IMG/VR virus record: IMGVR_UViG_3300031972_000181
Coordinates: 1 to 22,598 of that record
Length of the DNA stretch: 22,598 bases
Direction: 5' to 3' (one strand)
Source of the DNA: a virus
The notes beneath the pieces are model-generated. The model was given only the letters and a program-made list of their open reading frames with translations. It made no database searches and was not told the DNA's origin. Made by a program: the position numbers and the translations under genes. This document shows positions 11,327-18,806 of this stretch, in pieces. Each line of letters begins with the position of its first letter. Position 1 is the stretch's first letter.

Positions 11327-13288
11327 ATGGCAGACATGATACCTATGGGAAAACTTTTAGAGGCAGCTCAAAAAGAATATCCTACTTTAGATAAGGAAGA
11401 GTTGACTGCTTTAATAGGATTGCAAATAGAGGCTAGACAACAACAGCTTAAAAATGAAATGAAAAAAATAAAAATGAATAGAGGTGGTTCGTCTAAAGAA
11501 AAAGATAAAGATATTGAAAAAGATGCAATGCCAAAATCAAAACCTGATGTCGTAAATAAAGACATAATGGATATGGTAGATTTTAAAAACTACGAAAAAG
11601 AAAAAGGTGAGTTACATCCAAACGACCCAAGAGCAGGGGATAATATGGATACAGGTAAAGCTTTTTATGAAGAAGGCGATAAAACTTTAGAAAGTGAAAT
11701 ACAAAGACTTATTAATTTAGCCAAAGAAAGAAAAAAGTTTCTAGGTAAAGAAGTAAATGCTGCTAAAGGTGGTTCTATGTCCAAACAAATGGAAATGTTT
11801 GAAGAAGGTGGTCTCAAAGATGAAGGTGGTTCAGTAGACCCTGTATCTGGTAATGATGTACCAATAGGTTCAACAAAAGAAGAAGTTAGAGATGACATAC
11901 CAGCACAATTAAGTGAGGGAGAATTTGTATTTCCTGCTGATGTAGTTAGATACATAGGCTTACAAAATCTAATGCAGATGAGACAACAAGCTAAGATGGG
12001 TCTCAAGGAAATGGAAAATATGGGTCAGATGGGTAATAGTGAAGAGGCTACAATGCCAGATGATTTACCTTTTGACATAAATGATATTGACATAGATGAA
12101 AATGAAGAGTATAATAGTGAAGACATGGAAATGGCTCAAGGTGGAGTGGTGTATGCTGCTAACGGTTTTGCAGGTCAAGCACCTAAAGGTGGCTATAGCT
12201 ATAAAACACCAACAGTACCAGAAGTAGATAGAAAATTAAATTTTAAAAATTTAATTGGTGTGGACAAAGGTGACGCTGCAGCCGCAGCAGATGAATACAA
12301 AACTTATATAAATGAAGCAGGTGCTGAAATACAAGTACCATTTAGAGATGGTAAAATTTTAGTAGGATATAATGTTCCTGAAGGTTATATGCTTAAAACG
12401 GAAAAGGCAGATAAACCTCTAAGTCAAAGTAAGACAGTTCAGTCTACAAGAGTACAAAGCACTAGTGATGATGGTGGAGATGATACAGGAGTAGCTGACT
12501 TAGGTGGTGCTAGAACAACTATAGGTGGCGTAGATTATGCTGTATCCTATAATTTTGATGGTACAGTTTCTTTAGCTTCCGTAGATGATTATAAGACAAC
12601 AGGTAAAGCTAATTTTAACAAAGTTAGTCCTGCATTAGCTGAACAAATTAAAACACAAGCTGTAGGTCAAGTGGCTGAAATAGCTAAAGCTGTAGGAATG
12701 AAAACTGCTGTTGTAGCCGAGGTTGCTAAAAAGTTTGGAGTTGATCTTCCGGGTGTTAAAAAACTAGAAACTGCTATAACAAAAGCTAAAAATGTACAAA
12801 AAGACTTTGACAGAGGATTTAAACCAGAAGAGATGTTTGACATGGGTAGATCATATTTAGATGACAAAGATAAAGGTTTTGCAGATAGATCAAAAGAAGA
12901 CAAACTAGGATTTGAAGGTTTGGGTGAAAAAGATATGAGGTCAATACAAGGTGGATTACAATTTGGTAAAGGTGATCAAATAAACCAAGGCTTAGATGAT
13001 GATTTTGTAGACAGTCTAGGTGACATTGACAAAGGCATATCAGAGGATGCATTTACGTCTACAGCACCTGATACAAGTAATGTTGTAGGTACAACTCAGC
13101 CCGGTGATCAGTTTCAATCTACTTCTGATAACTCATCGTATGATAGCAGTCAAGATGATAGCTATTCAGATTCAGGCTATTCTGACAGCATAGACACCGG
13201 TGGTTTCAACATAGGTGGACTTGCAGGTAAAAAGAAACAAAAGATTAAAGTTAAGAAGATGAAGCGAGGTGGATTAGCTTCACGTTAA
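11327..13288 (+). CDS. Putative structural protein with EGEFVFPADVVRYIG motif, 653 aa
   Basis: Located between portal and scaffold. Residues 1-55 are helical; 156-235 contain MFEEGGLKDEGGSVDPVSGN, DVPIGSTKEEVRDDIPAQLS and SEGEFVFPADVVRYIGLQNL, a block I recognise from many marine phage proteins annotated as structural. After an acidic, Asp/Glu-rich linker (245-270) comes an Ala/Lys helical region (about 440-490) and a Ser/Asp-rich disordered part. The C-terminus ends IKVKKMKRGGLASR. Met-x-x-GG elements occur at about 50-54, 145-150, 160-168, 270-273 and 648-651. Mostly acidic with a basic tip, consistent with an internal virion or scaffold-associated protein. Function is not established. Confidence 0.65.
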   Translation: MADMIPMGKLLEAAQKEYPTLDKEELTALIGLQIEARQQQLKNEMKKIKMNRGGSSKEKDKDIEKDAMPKSKPDVVNKDIMDMVDFKNYEKEKGELHPNDPRAGDNMDTGKAFYEEGDKTLESEIQRLINLAKERKKFLGKEVNAAKGGSMSKQMEMFEEGGLKDEGGSVDPVSGNDVPIGSTKEEVRDDIPAQLSEGEFVFPADVVRYIGLQNLMQMRQQAKMGLKEMENMGQMGNSEEATMPDDLPFDINDIDIDENEEYNSEDMEMAQGGVVYAANGFAGQAPKGGYSYKTPTVPEVDRKLNFKNLIGVDKGDAAAAADEYKTYINEAGAEIQVPFRDGKILVGYNVPEGYMLKTEKADKPLSQSKTVQSTRVQSTSDDGGDDTGVADLGGARTTIGGVDYAVSYNFDGTVSLASVDDYKTTGKANFNKVSPALAEQIKTQAVGQVAEIAKAVGMKTAVVAEVAKKFGVDLPGVKKLETAITKAKNVQKDFDRGFKPEEMFDMGRSYLDDKDKGFADRSKEDKLGFEGLGEKDMRSIQGGLQFGKGDQINQGLDDDFVDSLGDIDKGISEDAFTSTAPDTSNVVGTTQPGDQFQSTSDNSSYDSSQDDSYSDSGYSDSIDTGGFNIGGLAGKKKQKIKVKKMKRGGLASR

Positions 13289-13353
13289 TAATCCACAATT
13301 AGAACTAGCTTACTTAACCCCCAATAAGGCTACGTTAACCCTAGGAGAAAAAA

Positions 13354-14238
13354 ATGGCTGAATTAGCTAAAGATATAATGGTGAAAGAGAACACACCTAA
13401 AAAAACAATGTTTGTAAATAGACCTTATTCTCAAGAAGAGAGATTAAAGAAAGATGAAGAAGAACTTGCGAGGCTCGTTGAAGAGCAAAAAGGTGAAGGC
13501 AAGACTGACGAAGAGGAAGTTGAGAGTGAAGCAGAACCGACTTCTGCTGAAGAGAAAACTTTTAAGAAGAGATACGGAGATTTACGCAGACATACCCAAG
13601 AAAAAGAACAGCAATTTCAAAAGCAGTTAAATGATTTAAAAAGTCAATTAGATTCTGCTACTAAGAAAGAAATGAAATTGCCAAAGTCAGACGAGGATAT
13701 AGAAGCATGGGCAACAGAATATCCTGATGTGGCAAAGATTGTAGAAACAATAGCTATGAAAAAAGCTATGGAGCAGTCTAAGGCTTTAGAAGAACGTGTT
13801 AAGGTCATAGACGAAATGCAGTTAAGTGCTGTAAAAGATAAAGCTGAAGCACAGTTATTAAATCTACATCCTGATTTTAATGAAATAAGAGAAAGTGATG
13901 ACTTTCATAGTTGGGCAGACGAACAGCCTAAATGGGTACAAGATGCACTATATGAGAATGACAATGATGCAAGATCAGCAGCAAGAGCTATTGACCTCTA
14001 CAAAGGAGATAGAGGTATTAGCAAGACAAATAAGACAAAGAGTGATAAGAGTGCTGCTAAAGCAGTTAGTACGCAAGGCACGAGAACAAACATTGATGCT
14101 ACAGGGAACTCTAACAAAATTCGTGAGTCCACTGTGCAGAAGATGAGTGCTAAAGAGTATGAAAAGAAATCAGAACAGATAATGGAAGCCATCCGTAGTG
14201 GTGACTTTATTTATGATATCTCTGGTAATGCTAGATAA
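13354..14238 (+). CDS. Capsid scaffolding protein, 294 aa
   Basis: AGGAG (13342-13346) seven bases before ATG. Acidic and helical: DEEELARLVEEQKGEGKTDE, then coiled coil at about 66-110 (FKKRYGDLRRHTQEKEQQFQ, LNDLKSQLDSATKKEM), then SDEDIEAWATEYPDVAKIVE and HPDFNEIRESDDFHSWADEQ. The combination of an acidic N-terminus, coiled coil, 'YPDVAKIVETIA' helix and short Ser/Lys-rich link before a helical C-terminus is typical of podoviral scaffolds, and it lies just before the major capsid gene. It would guide procapsid assembly and be lost before DNA fills the head. Confidence 0.8.
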   Translation: MAELAKDIMVKENTPKKTMFVNRPYSQEERLKKDEEELARLVEEQKGEGKTDEEEVESEAEPTSAEEKTFKKRYGDLRRHTQEKEQQFQKQLNDLKSQLDSATKKEMKLPKSDEDIEAWATEYPDVAKIVETIAMKKAMEQSKALEERVKVIDEMQLSAVKDKAEAQLLNLHPDFNEIRESDDFHSWADEQPKWVQDALYENDNDARSAARAIDLYKGDRGISKTNKTKSDKSAAKAVSTQGTRTNIDATGNSNKIRESTVQKMSAKEYEKKSEQIMEAIRSGDFIYDISGNAR

Positions 14239-14242
14239 AAGC

Positions 14243-14270
14243 TTGACAAAGTTTTTTTTCTATGTATAAC
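14243..14270 (+). promoter_or_regulatory. Sigma70-type promoter for major capsid gene
   Basis: TTGACA (14243-14248), 16-bp spacer, TATAAC (14265-14270): eleven of twelve hexamer bases match. It starts right after the scaffold stop and would boost capsid over scaffold expression. Confidence 0.7.
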
Positions 14271-14287
14271 TATAGATAACTAGAGGT

Positions 14288-14320
14288 GTAGTACAACCCC
14301 TTTTTGGATACTTGTGCTAC
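14288..14320 (+). promoter_or_regulatory. Leader stem-loop
   Basis: GTAGTACAA (14288-14296) pairs with TTGTGCTAC (14312-14320), nine pairs with one G-U, around a 15-base loop holding CCCCTTTTTGG. It lies at the 5' end of the predicted capsid transcript, where it could protect the message or attenuate read-through. Confidence 0.45.
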
Positions 14321-14437
14321 GTCTAACCCCACTTTACTAGATTACCCAATTATGTGAGCCTACAGAAGATTAGCTATCTAACGTACAACCTCAACGCATG
14401 AATGGTCCTTATAAAGTAAAACGACTAAAACTATATA

Positions 14438-14468
14438 GTACACACTATTGTGTACATTTGCTAAATGT
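14438..14468 (+). promoter_or_regulatory. Twin hairpins upstream of capsid Shine-Dalgarno
   Basis: GTACACA-CTAT-TGTGTAC (14438-14455) is a perfect 7-bp stem with a 4-base loop. ACATTT-GCT-AAATGT (14454-14468) is a perfect 6-bp stem sharing two bases with it, so the two structures compete or stack. AAGGAG follows at 14471. Either RNA folding controlling capsid translation or a protein-binding operator (18-bp palindrome) would explain it. Confidence 0.5.
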
Positions 14469-14483
14469 TTAAGGAGATTTAAA

Positions 14484-15542
14484 ATGGCATTTGGAAGCGC
14501 AGCTGGTTATGGCAACCTTCCTAACGGTAATTTTAGTCCTATTATTTACAGCAAACAGGTGCAACTTGCTTTCCGTAAGTCATCTATTGTTGATGCAATC
14601 ACTAATAATGATTATTTTGGTGAAATTGCAAATATGGGCGATTCCGTTAAGGTTATTAAAGAACCAGAAATAACAGTTAAGGCATATTCTCGAGGAACTA
14701 CAATAACTCCTCAAGACCTTGACGATGAAGAATTTTCACTTAATATTGACAAAGCTAATTACTTTGCATTTAAAGTGGATGATATTGAAGAGGCTCACTC
14801 TCACGTTAACTTTCAACAGTTAGCATCAGATAGAGCAGCTTATAGACTAGCCGACCAATTTGACCAAGATGTACTTGGTTATATGTCAGGTTACAAGCAA
14901 TCAACTATACATGGTGCCGCAGACACAGCTAATACAACTACTAATGGTAGTGTAGCTGTTTCAACAGCCGGTTCTGACGAACTCTTATCTTCAATGAAAA
15001 TTGATGCTGCGGATTTTGGTGGTTCTGCTGGAGATGCTGTGGCTATCTTACCAAGAACAGGTGGAGCTACTACTGCTGCTCCTGCTAATGGAGATAGAAA
15101 CCCATTGACAGTGATTGCTAGAATGTCAAGACTACTAGACCAACAGAATGTTGATACTAACGGAAGATGGTTAGTGTTAGACCCTGTATTTATTGAAGTA
15201 CTAAAGGATGAGGACACAAGATTGTTTGATGCAGACTTTGGTGGTTCAGGACTACAGAATGGTTTAGTTCTTAATAATCTACACGGATTTAAAGTGTATC
15301 AGTCAAATAACCTTCCAAGTTTAGGAACAGGACCTTCTACTACAGGTACTAATAGTTCTACAAACTTTGGTGTTATTGTTGCTGGTCACTCTTCATCTAT
15401 AGCTACTGCTGAGCAAATCAACAAGACAGAGACTTATAGAGACCCTGATTCTTTTGCTGATATTGTTCGTGGTATGCATTTATATGGTAGAAAGATTCTT
15501 CGCCCTGAAGCAATCTGTACTGCCGCTTATCACTTAGCGTAA
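14484..15542 (+). CDS. Major capsid protein, 352 aa
   Basis: The ATG at 14484 is chosen because AAGGAG (14471-14476) sits seven bases upstream; an in-frame extension to 14448 would run through the hairpins. Sequence begins MAFGSAAGYGNLPNGNFSPI, then SIVDAITNNDYFGEIANMGD and VKVIKEPEITVKAYSRGTTI, with ANYFAFKVDDIEEAHSHVNF and YRLADQFDQDVLGYMSGY typical of the HK97-fold spine helix and P-domain of podoviral coat proteins. The C-terminal half carries RWLVLDPVFIEVLKDEDTRL and ends ILRPEAICTAAYHLA. Own promoter, structured leader, strong ribosome-binding site and location after the scaffold agree with the most abundant virion protein. Confidence 0.9.
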   Translation: MAFGSAAGYGNLPNGNFSPIIYSKQVQLAFRKSSIVDAITNNDYFGEIANMGDSVKVIKEPEITVKAYSRGTTITPQDLDDEEFSLNIDKANYFAFKVDDIEEAHSHVNFQQLASDRAAYRLADQFDQDVLGYMSGYKQSTIHGAADTANTTTNGSVAVSTAGSDELLSSMKIDAADFGGSAGDAVAILPRTGGATTAAPANGDRNPLTVIARMSRLLDQQNVDTNGRWLVLDPVFIEVLKDEDTRLFDADFGGSGLQNGLVLNNLHGFKVYQSNNLPSLGTGPSTTGTNSSTNFGVIVAGHSSSIATAEQINKTETYRDPDSFADIVRGMHLYGRKILRPEAICTAAYHLA

Positions 15543-15556
15543 AGGGAGAGTAATTA

Positions 15557-16042
15557 ATGGCTACAATTACAAGTTTATTATTACCTGCCCACGGTAATAG
15601 CTCAAGAGGTAGAGCACCTTATCAAATACAAAAAACTATTGACCTTACTGCACAAGCAATTGATTGTTCATCAGGTGACGTAGTTCAATGTTTGACAATC
15701 CCTGCAAATACTAAAATAATTGCAGCAGGTTTTCAAGTTGTTGAGAGTGCTACTATGAATACAGGTACTAATGCTACTGCAACTTTAGGAGCAGCAGATG
15801 CAGATGAATATGTAACTGCATTTGACATTGACGGTGCTGCAGACTTGGCTTATGCTCCAAGTGTAACAGTATCAGCAGATGTTGTTCTTGCTACAGCAGA
15901 TACACTTGACCTTACTTTTGCAGGAGATGGTGCAACCTTCTCAGCAGGTAAGATAAGAGTATACGCAGTACTAGCCGATGTCAGTGACATGGGTGGTGAC
16001 GGTTTCAATGCCAACGAAGTTGACAGAGACACCTTAGCTTAA
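15557..16042 (+). CDS. Putative head decoration protein, 161 aa
   Basis: AAGGGAG (15542-15548) precedes the ATG by eight bases. A beta-rich, Ala/Thr/Asp-rich protein without Lys-rich regions: YQIQKTIDLTAQAIDCSSGD, TIPANTKIIAAGFQVVESAT and a final strand KIRVYAVLADVSDMGG. The pattern of alternating hydrophobic and small residues suggests a compact beta barrel. Directly after the capsid gene, expressed from the same promoter, and closed by a stem-loop; all fit a capsid decoration or cement protein made in high copy. The assignment rests on position and fold style, not on a recognised family. Confidence 0.55.
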   Translation: MATITSLLLPAHGNSSRGRAPYQIQKTIDLTAQAIDCSSGDVVQCLTIPANTKIIAAGFQVVESATMNTGTNATATLGAADADEYVTAFDIDGAADLAYAPSVTVSADVVLATADTLDLTFAGDGATFSAGKIRVYAVLADVSDMGGDGFNANEVDRDTLA

Positions 16043-16049
16043 ATCATAT

Positions 16050-16079
16050 ATAAGGGAGCAGGGCAACTTGCTCTCTTAT
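16050..16079 (+). terminator. Stem-loop after capsid genes, possible partial terminator
   Basis: ATAAGGGAGCA (16050-16060) pairs with TGCTCTCTTAT (16069-16079), eleven pairs with one G-U, around an 8-base loop. Only CTTTA follows, so the U-tract is weak; partial termination or a 3' stabilising/processing structure is more likely than full termination, since the tail genes continue 17 bases later without a promoter of their own. Confidence 0.5.
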
Positions 16080-16095
16080 CTTTATAGGAATTATT

Positions 16096-17034
16096 ATGGC
16101 AGAAACTTACCTAACACTAACAAATAAAGTAATAGCAAGGTTGAATGAGGTTGCATTAACTTCAACGACCTTTTCTAGTGCTAGGGGTATACAAGTTCAA
16201 TGCCAAAACGCAATTAATGAATCTATACGTTTTATTAATCAGCGAGAATTTAATTATCCATTTAATCATAACACTGCTACTCAAACACTAACAGCAGGTG
16301 TGGTTAGATATAGTTTACCCACTTCTACTAAGACAGTAGATTACAATACATTTAGAATAGTAAAAGACAGTTCTTTAGGTAATGGTGGCTATAAATTAGG
16401 ACTACTTGATTACAATGATTATATAAATAGAGTTATAAATCAAGAAGATGAAATATATACTACTACAACGAGTACAACACATACAGATAGTGTTACAACT
16501 ATAACTGTAGCAAGTACTACAGGATTTGATAGTGCAGGTACAATAGTCATAGGTAATGAAACAATTACTTATACAGGAGTAACTAGTACTACATTTACAG
16601 GTTGTACAAGAGGTGCAGGTAGCACAACAGCTGCTTCAATAGCTAGTGGTGTCACAGTAGCACAGTTTGACAGAGGTGGTGTTCCTGAATATGTAGTGAG
16701 AACACCTGATAATAATTATCTTTTGTATCCATATCCTAATAAGTCATACGCAATAAAGTTTGATTATTATACATTTCCAAGTGACTTATCAGCACATGGA
16801 GACACAACAACTATACCTGATAGATTTGCACCTGTAATAATAGATGGTGCTACAGCATTTGTATATCAGTATAGAGGTGAGACACAACAGTATCAACTTA
16901 ATATGCAAAGATTTGAACAAGGCATTAAGAATATGCAAACATTACTTGTCAACAAGTTTTCATATTTACGTTCAACATTCATACCTAGGACTGGAGTTTA
17001 CAATTCCGGTGGTGTAGATATTAGGTCTGTATAA
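16096..17034 (+). CDS. Head-tail adaptor (T7 gp11 / P22 gp4-like), 312 aa
   Basis: Begins MAETYLTLTNKVIARLNEVA, with NAINESIRFINQREFNYPFN completing the helical bundle usual in podoviral adaptors. A Thr/Ser-rich module (about 131-191: TTITVASTTGFDSAG, IVIGNETITYTGVTSTTFTG, TRGAGSTTAA) is inserted in the middle, after which GVPEYVVRTPDNNYLLYPYP and the C-terminal NMQRFEQGIKNMQTLLVNKF resume the adaptor fold. The same module occurs in the next protein. It would sit between portal and nozzle. Its stop overlaps the next start (ATAATG). Confidence 0.75.
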   Translation: MAETYLTLTNKVIARLNEVALTSTTFSSARGIQVQCQNAINESIRFINQREFNYPFNHNTATQTLTAGVVRYSLPTSTKTVDYNTFRIVKDSSLGNGGYKLGLLDYNDYINRVINQEDEIYTTTTSTTHTDSVTTITVASTTGFDSAGTIVIGNETITYTGVTSTTFTGCTRGAGSTTAASIASGVTVAQFDRGGVPEYVVRTPDNNYLLYPYPNKSYAIKFDYYTFPSDLSAHGDTTTIPDRFAPVIIDGATAFVYQYRGETQQYQLNMQRFEQGIKNMQTLLVNKFSYLRSTFIPRTGVYNSGGVDIRSV

Positions 17035-18806
17035 TGGCAGATGAGTCACAAACAACCCCATCAGCATTTAACTGTGAGGGTGGCTTAGTATTAAACAAAT
17101 CTACCTTTATGATGCAACCGGGTGAAGCATTAGAGTTGAGAAACTTTGAACCTGCTGTTGATGGTGGTTACAGAAGAATAAATGGTTATTCAAAGTATGT
17201 GTCAGCAGTTGTACCTTTTACAGCTAGTTCTAGTGAAAAGGTACTTATGGTGGCAACCTTTGGTGACGTAGTATTAGCAGCTAGAGGTACTAGCATATAT
17301 AGTGCAACTCCGGGTGGTTCATCGTGGACTAGCAGAAATAGTGGCAGAACAGGTGCAGGTAAGTATAACTTTGAACGGTTTAACTTTGATGGCACAGATA
17401 AAATAATAGTAGTTGATGGTGCAAATGCACCTACTGTATTTAACTCTAGTTTAGCTGCAACAGACATTGCTGTAGATACTGTGGGTACAGGACAATCTAC
17501 ATCTTTACTTGTAGCTATTGCTTCAGGTGATACTTTATCAGGTAGTGAAAGTCATACCATTACAGTTCCTGATACATCTCAATTTAATAGTTCAGGTTCT
17601 TTACTTATAGGTAATGAACTATTTACATATGCTAGTAAAACAGCTACAACATTTAAAGAAGTAACAAGAGCAACATCAAGCAGTGTTGCCGCAGACCATT
17701 CAGTTGGTGCTTTTGTTGCAGACCAATTTCCCCCTGCTGTAGCAGGTGCTAAATATGTTGCTGCTTTTAAAAACCATATGTTTTATGCAGGTATGAGTGC
17801 AAACAAACAAGAAGTTGTATTTAGTTCGCCATTTCAAGAAGGTTCTCTTAAAGTATCTATTGGAGCAGGTAGTTTTAAAGTTGATGATGAAATAACTGGA
17901 ATTAAAGTTTTCCGTGATAACTTATTTATATTTTGTGAAACTAGAATATTTAAACTGTCAGGTAGTTCAGAAGCTAACTTTGCAGTATCAGATGTGACAA
18001 GAGACATAGGCTGTATCAACGGTGATACAATTCAAGAATTTGCAGGTGACTTAATATTCTTAGGTCCTGATGGATTAAGAACAGTTGCTGGTACTGCAAG
18101 AATTGGTGACGTTGAATTGGGTACTATAAGTTCTAACGTGCAGTCTATCTTTAATGATAACATAGCTAATGCTACAGAGTTTGAGTCAGTAGTTATAACT
18201 GACAAGACACAATACAGAATATTCTTTACTAAATCAAGTGTTGGAGAAAATCAAACTAAAGGTATTATATGTGTGCTCAAAGGACAAAAGTTTGAGTTTT
18301 CTGAAATAGTAGGCATAAGACCTGCGTGTACAGACAGCTTTGTATCAGAAGGTAATGTATTAGTTTTACATGGTGCTTATCAAACAGGGTATATATACAG
18401 ACAAGAATCTGGCAATACTTTTGATGGTACTAGTATATTAGGTCGTTATAGAAGTCCTGACTTAACATTTAATGACCCCGGAATACGTAAGCATATGCAA
18501 AGAATTATTGTTAACTTTAACCCTGAAGCAGCTGTAGATGCTGATTTGTTTGTTAGGTATGATTATGAAGATAAAGATTCGCCAAGACCTTCAGCCTATC
18601 CCTTAGACTCTACAGATGTTGTTGCTATATATGGTACGTCTGTTTATGGAGTACCTACATATGGTGGTACAACACAACCTTTAGTTAGACAGGCAGTAGA
18701 AGGTTCAGGATTTGCTGTAGCATTAAGAGTGAATGATGGTGGTACAACTGCACCCTATTCACTTAAAGGTTTTCAGTTAGAATATCAGTTAGGAGCTAGA
18801 CGTTAA
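17034..18806 (+). CDS. Tail nozzle protein (T7 gp12 / P22 gp10-like), 590 aa
   Basis: Beta-rich protein with a typical start: FNCEGGLVLNKSTFMMQPGE, ALELRNFEPAVDGGYRRING, as in tail tubular B/nozzle proteins where the first strands carry 'L..N.e...gg.rrr.G'. Repeated propeller-like strands follow, e.g. KNHMFYAGMSANKQEVVFSS, FRDNLFIFCETRIFKLSG and FAGDLIFLGPDGLRTVAG. Residues about 173-231 are the same inserted module as in the adaptor (HTITVPDTSQFNSSG, LLIGNELFTYASKTATTF). It forms the tail tube tip through which DNA leaves. It ends with a run into the fibre gene, one base apart. Confidence 0.8.
   Translation: MADESQTTPSAFNCEGGLVLNKSTFMMQPGEALELRNFEPAVDGGYRRINGYSKYVSAVVPFTASSSEKVLMVATFGDVVLAARGTSIYSATPGGSSWTSRNSGRTGAGKYNFERFNFDGTDKIIVVDGANAPTVFNSSLAATDIAVDTVGTGQSTSLLVAIASGDTLSGSESHTITVPDTSQFNSSGSLLIGNELFTYASKTATTFKEVTRATSSSVAADHSVGAFVADQFPPAVAGAKYVAAFKNHMFYAGMSANKQEVVFSSPFQEGSLKVSIGAGSFKVDDEITGIKVFRDNLFIFCETRIFKLSGSSEANFAVSDVTRDIGCINGDTIQEFAGDLIFLGPDGLRTVAGTARIGDVELGTISSNVQSIFNDNIANATEFESVVITDKTQYRIFFTKSSVGENQTKGIICVLKGQKFEFSEIVGIRPACTDSFVSEGNVLVLHGAYQTGYIYRQESGNTFDGTSILGRYRSPDLTFNDPGIRKHMQRIIVNFNPEAAVDADLFVRYDYEDKDSPRPSAYPLDSTDVVAIYGTSVYGVPTYGGTTQPLVRQAVEGSGFAVALRVNDGGTTAPYSLKGFQLEYQLGARR

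Larger units (their letters stand above)
14239..14483. promoter_or_regulatory. Capsid promoter and long structured leader
   Basis: About 245 bases between scaffold and capsid genes, long for this genome. It contains a promoter (14243-14270), a stem at 14288-14320, two adjacent hairpins just before the capsid Shine-Dalgarno, and a 24-codon open frame (14398-14472) whose stop overlaps the AAGGAG. The leader RNA would be about 205 nt. Confidence 0.65.

Noticed and set aside
14448-14483. Twelve-residue N-terminal extension of the capsid protein (MCTFAKCLRRFK)
   Set aside because: It would start within the twin hairpins without a ribosome-binding site, whereas AAGGAG is ideally placed for the ATG at 14484.
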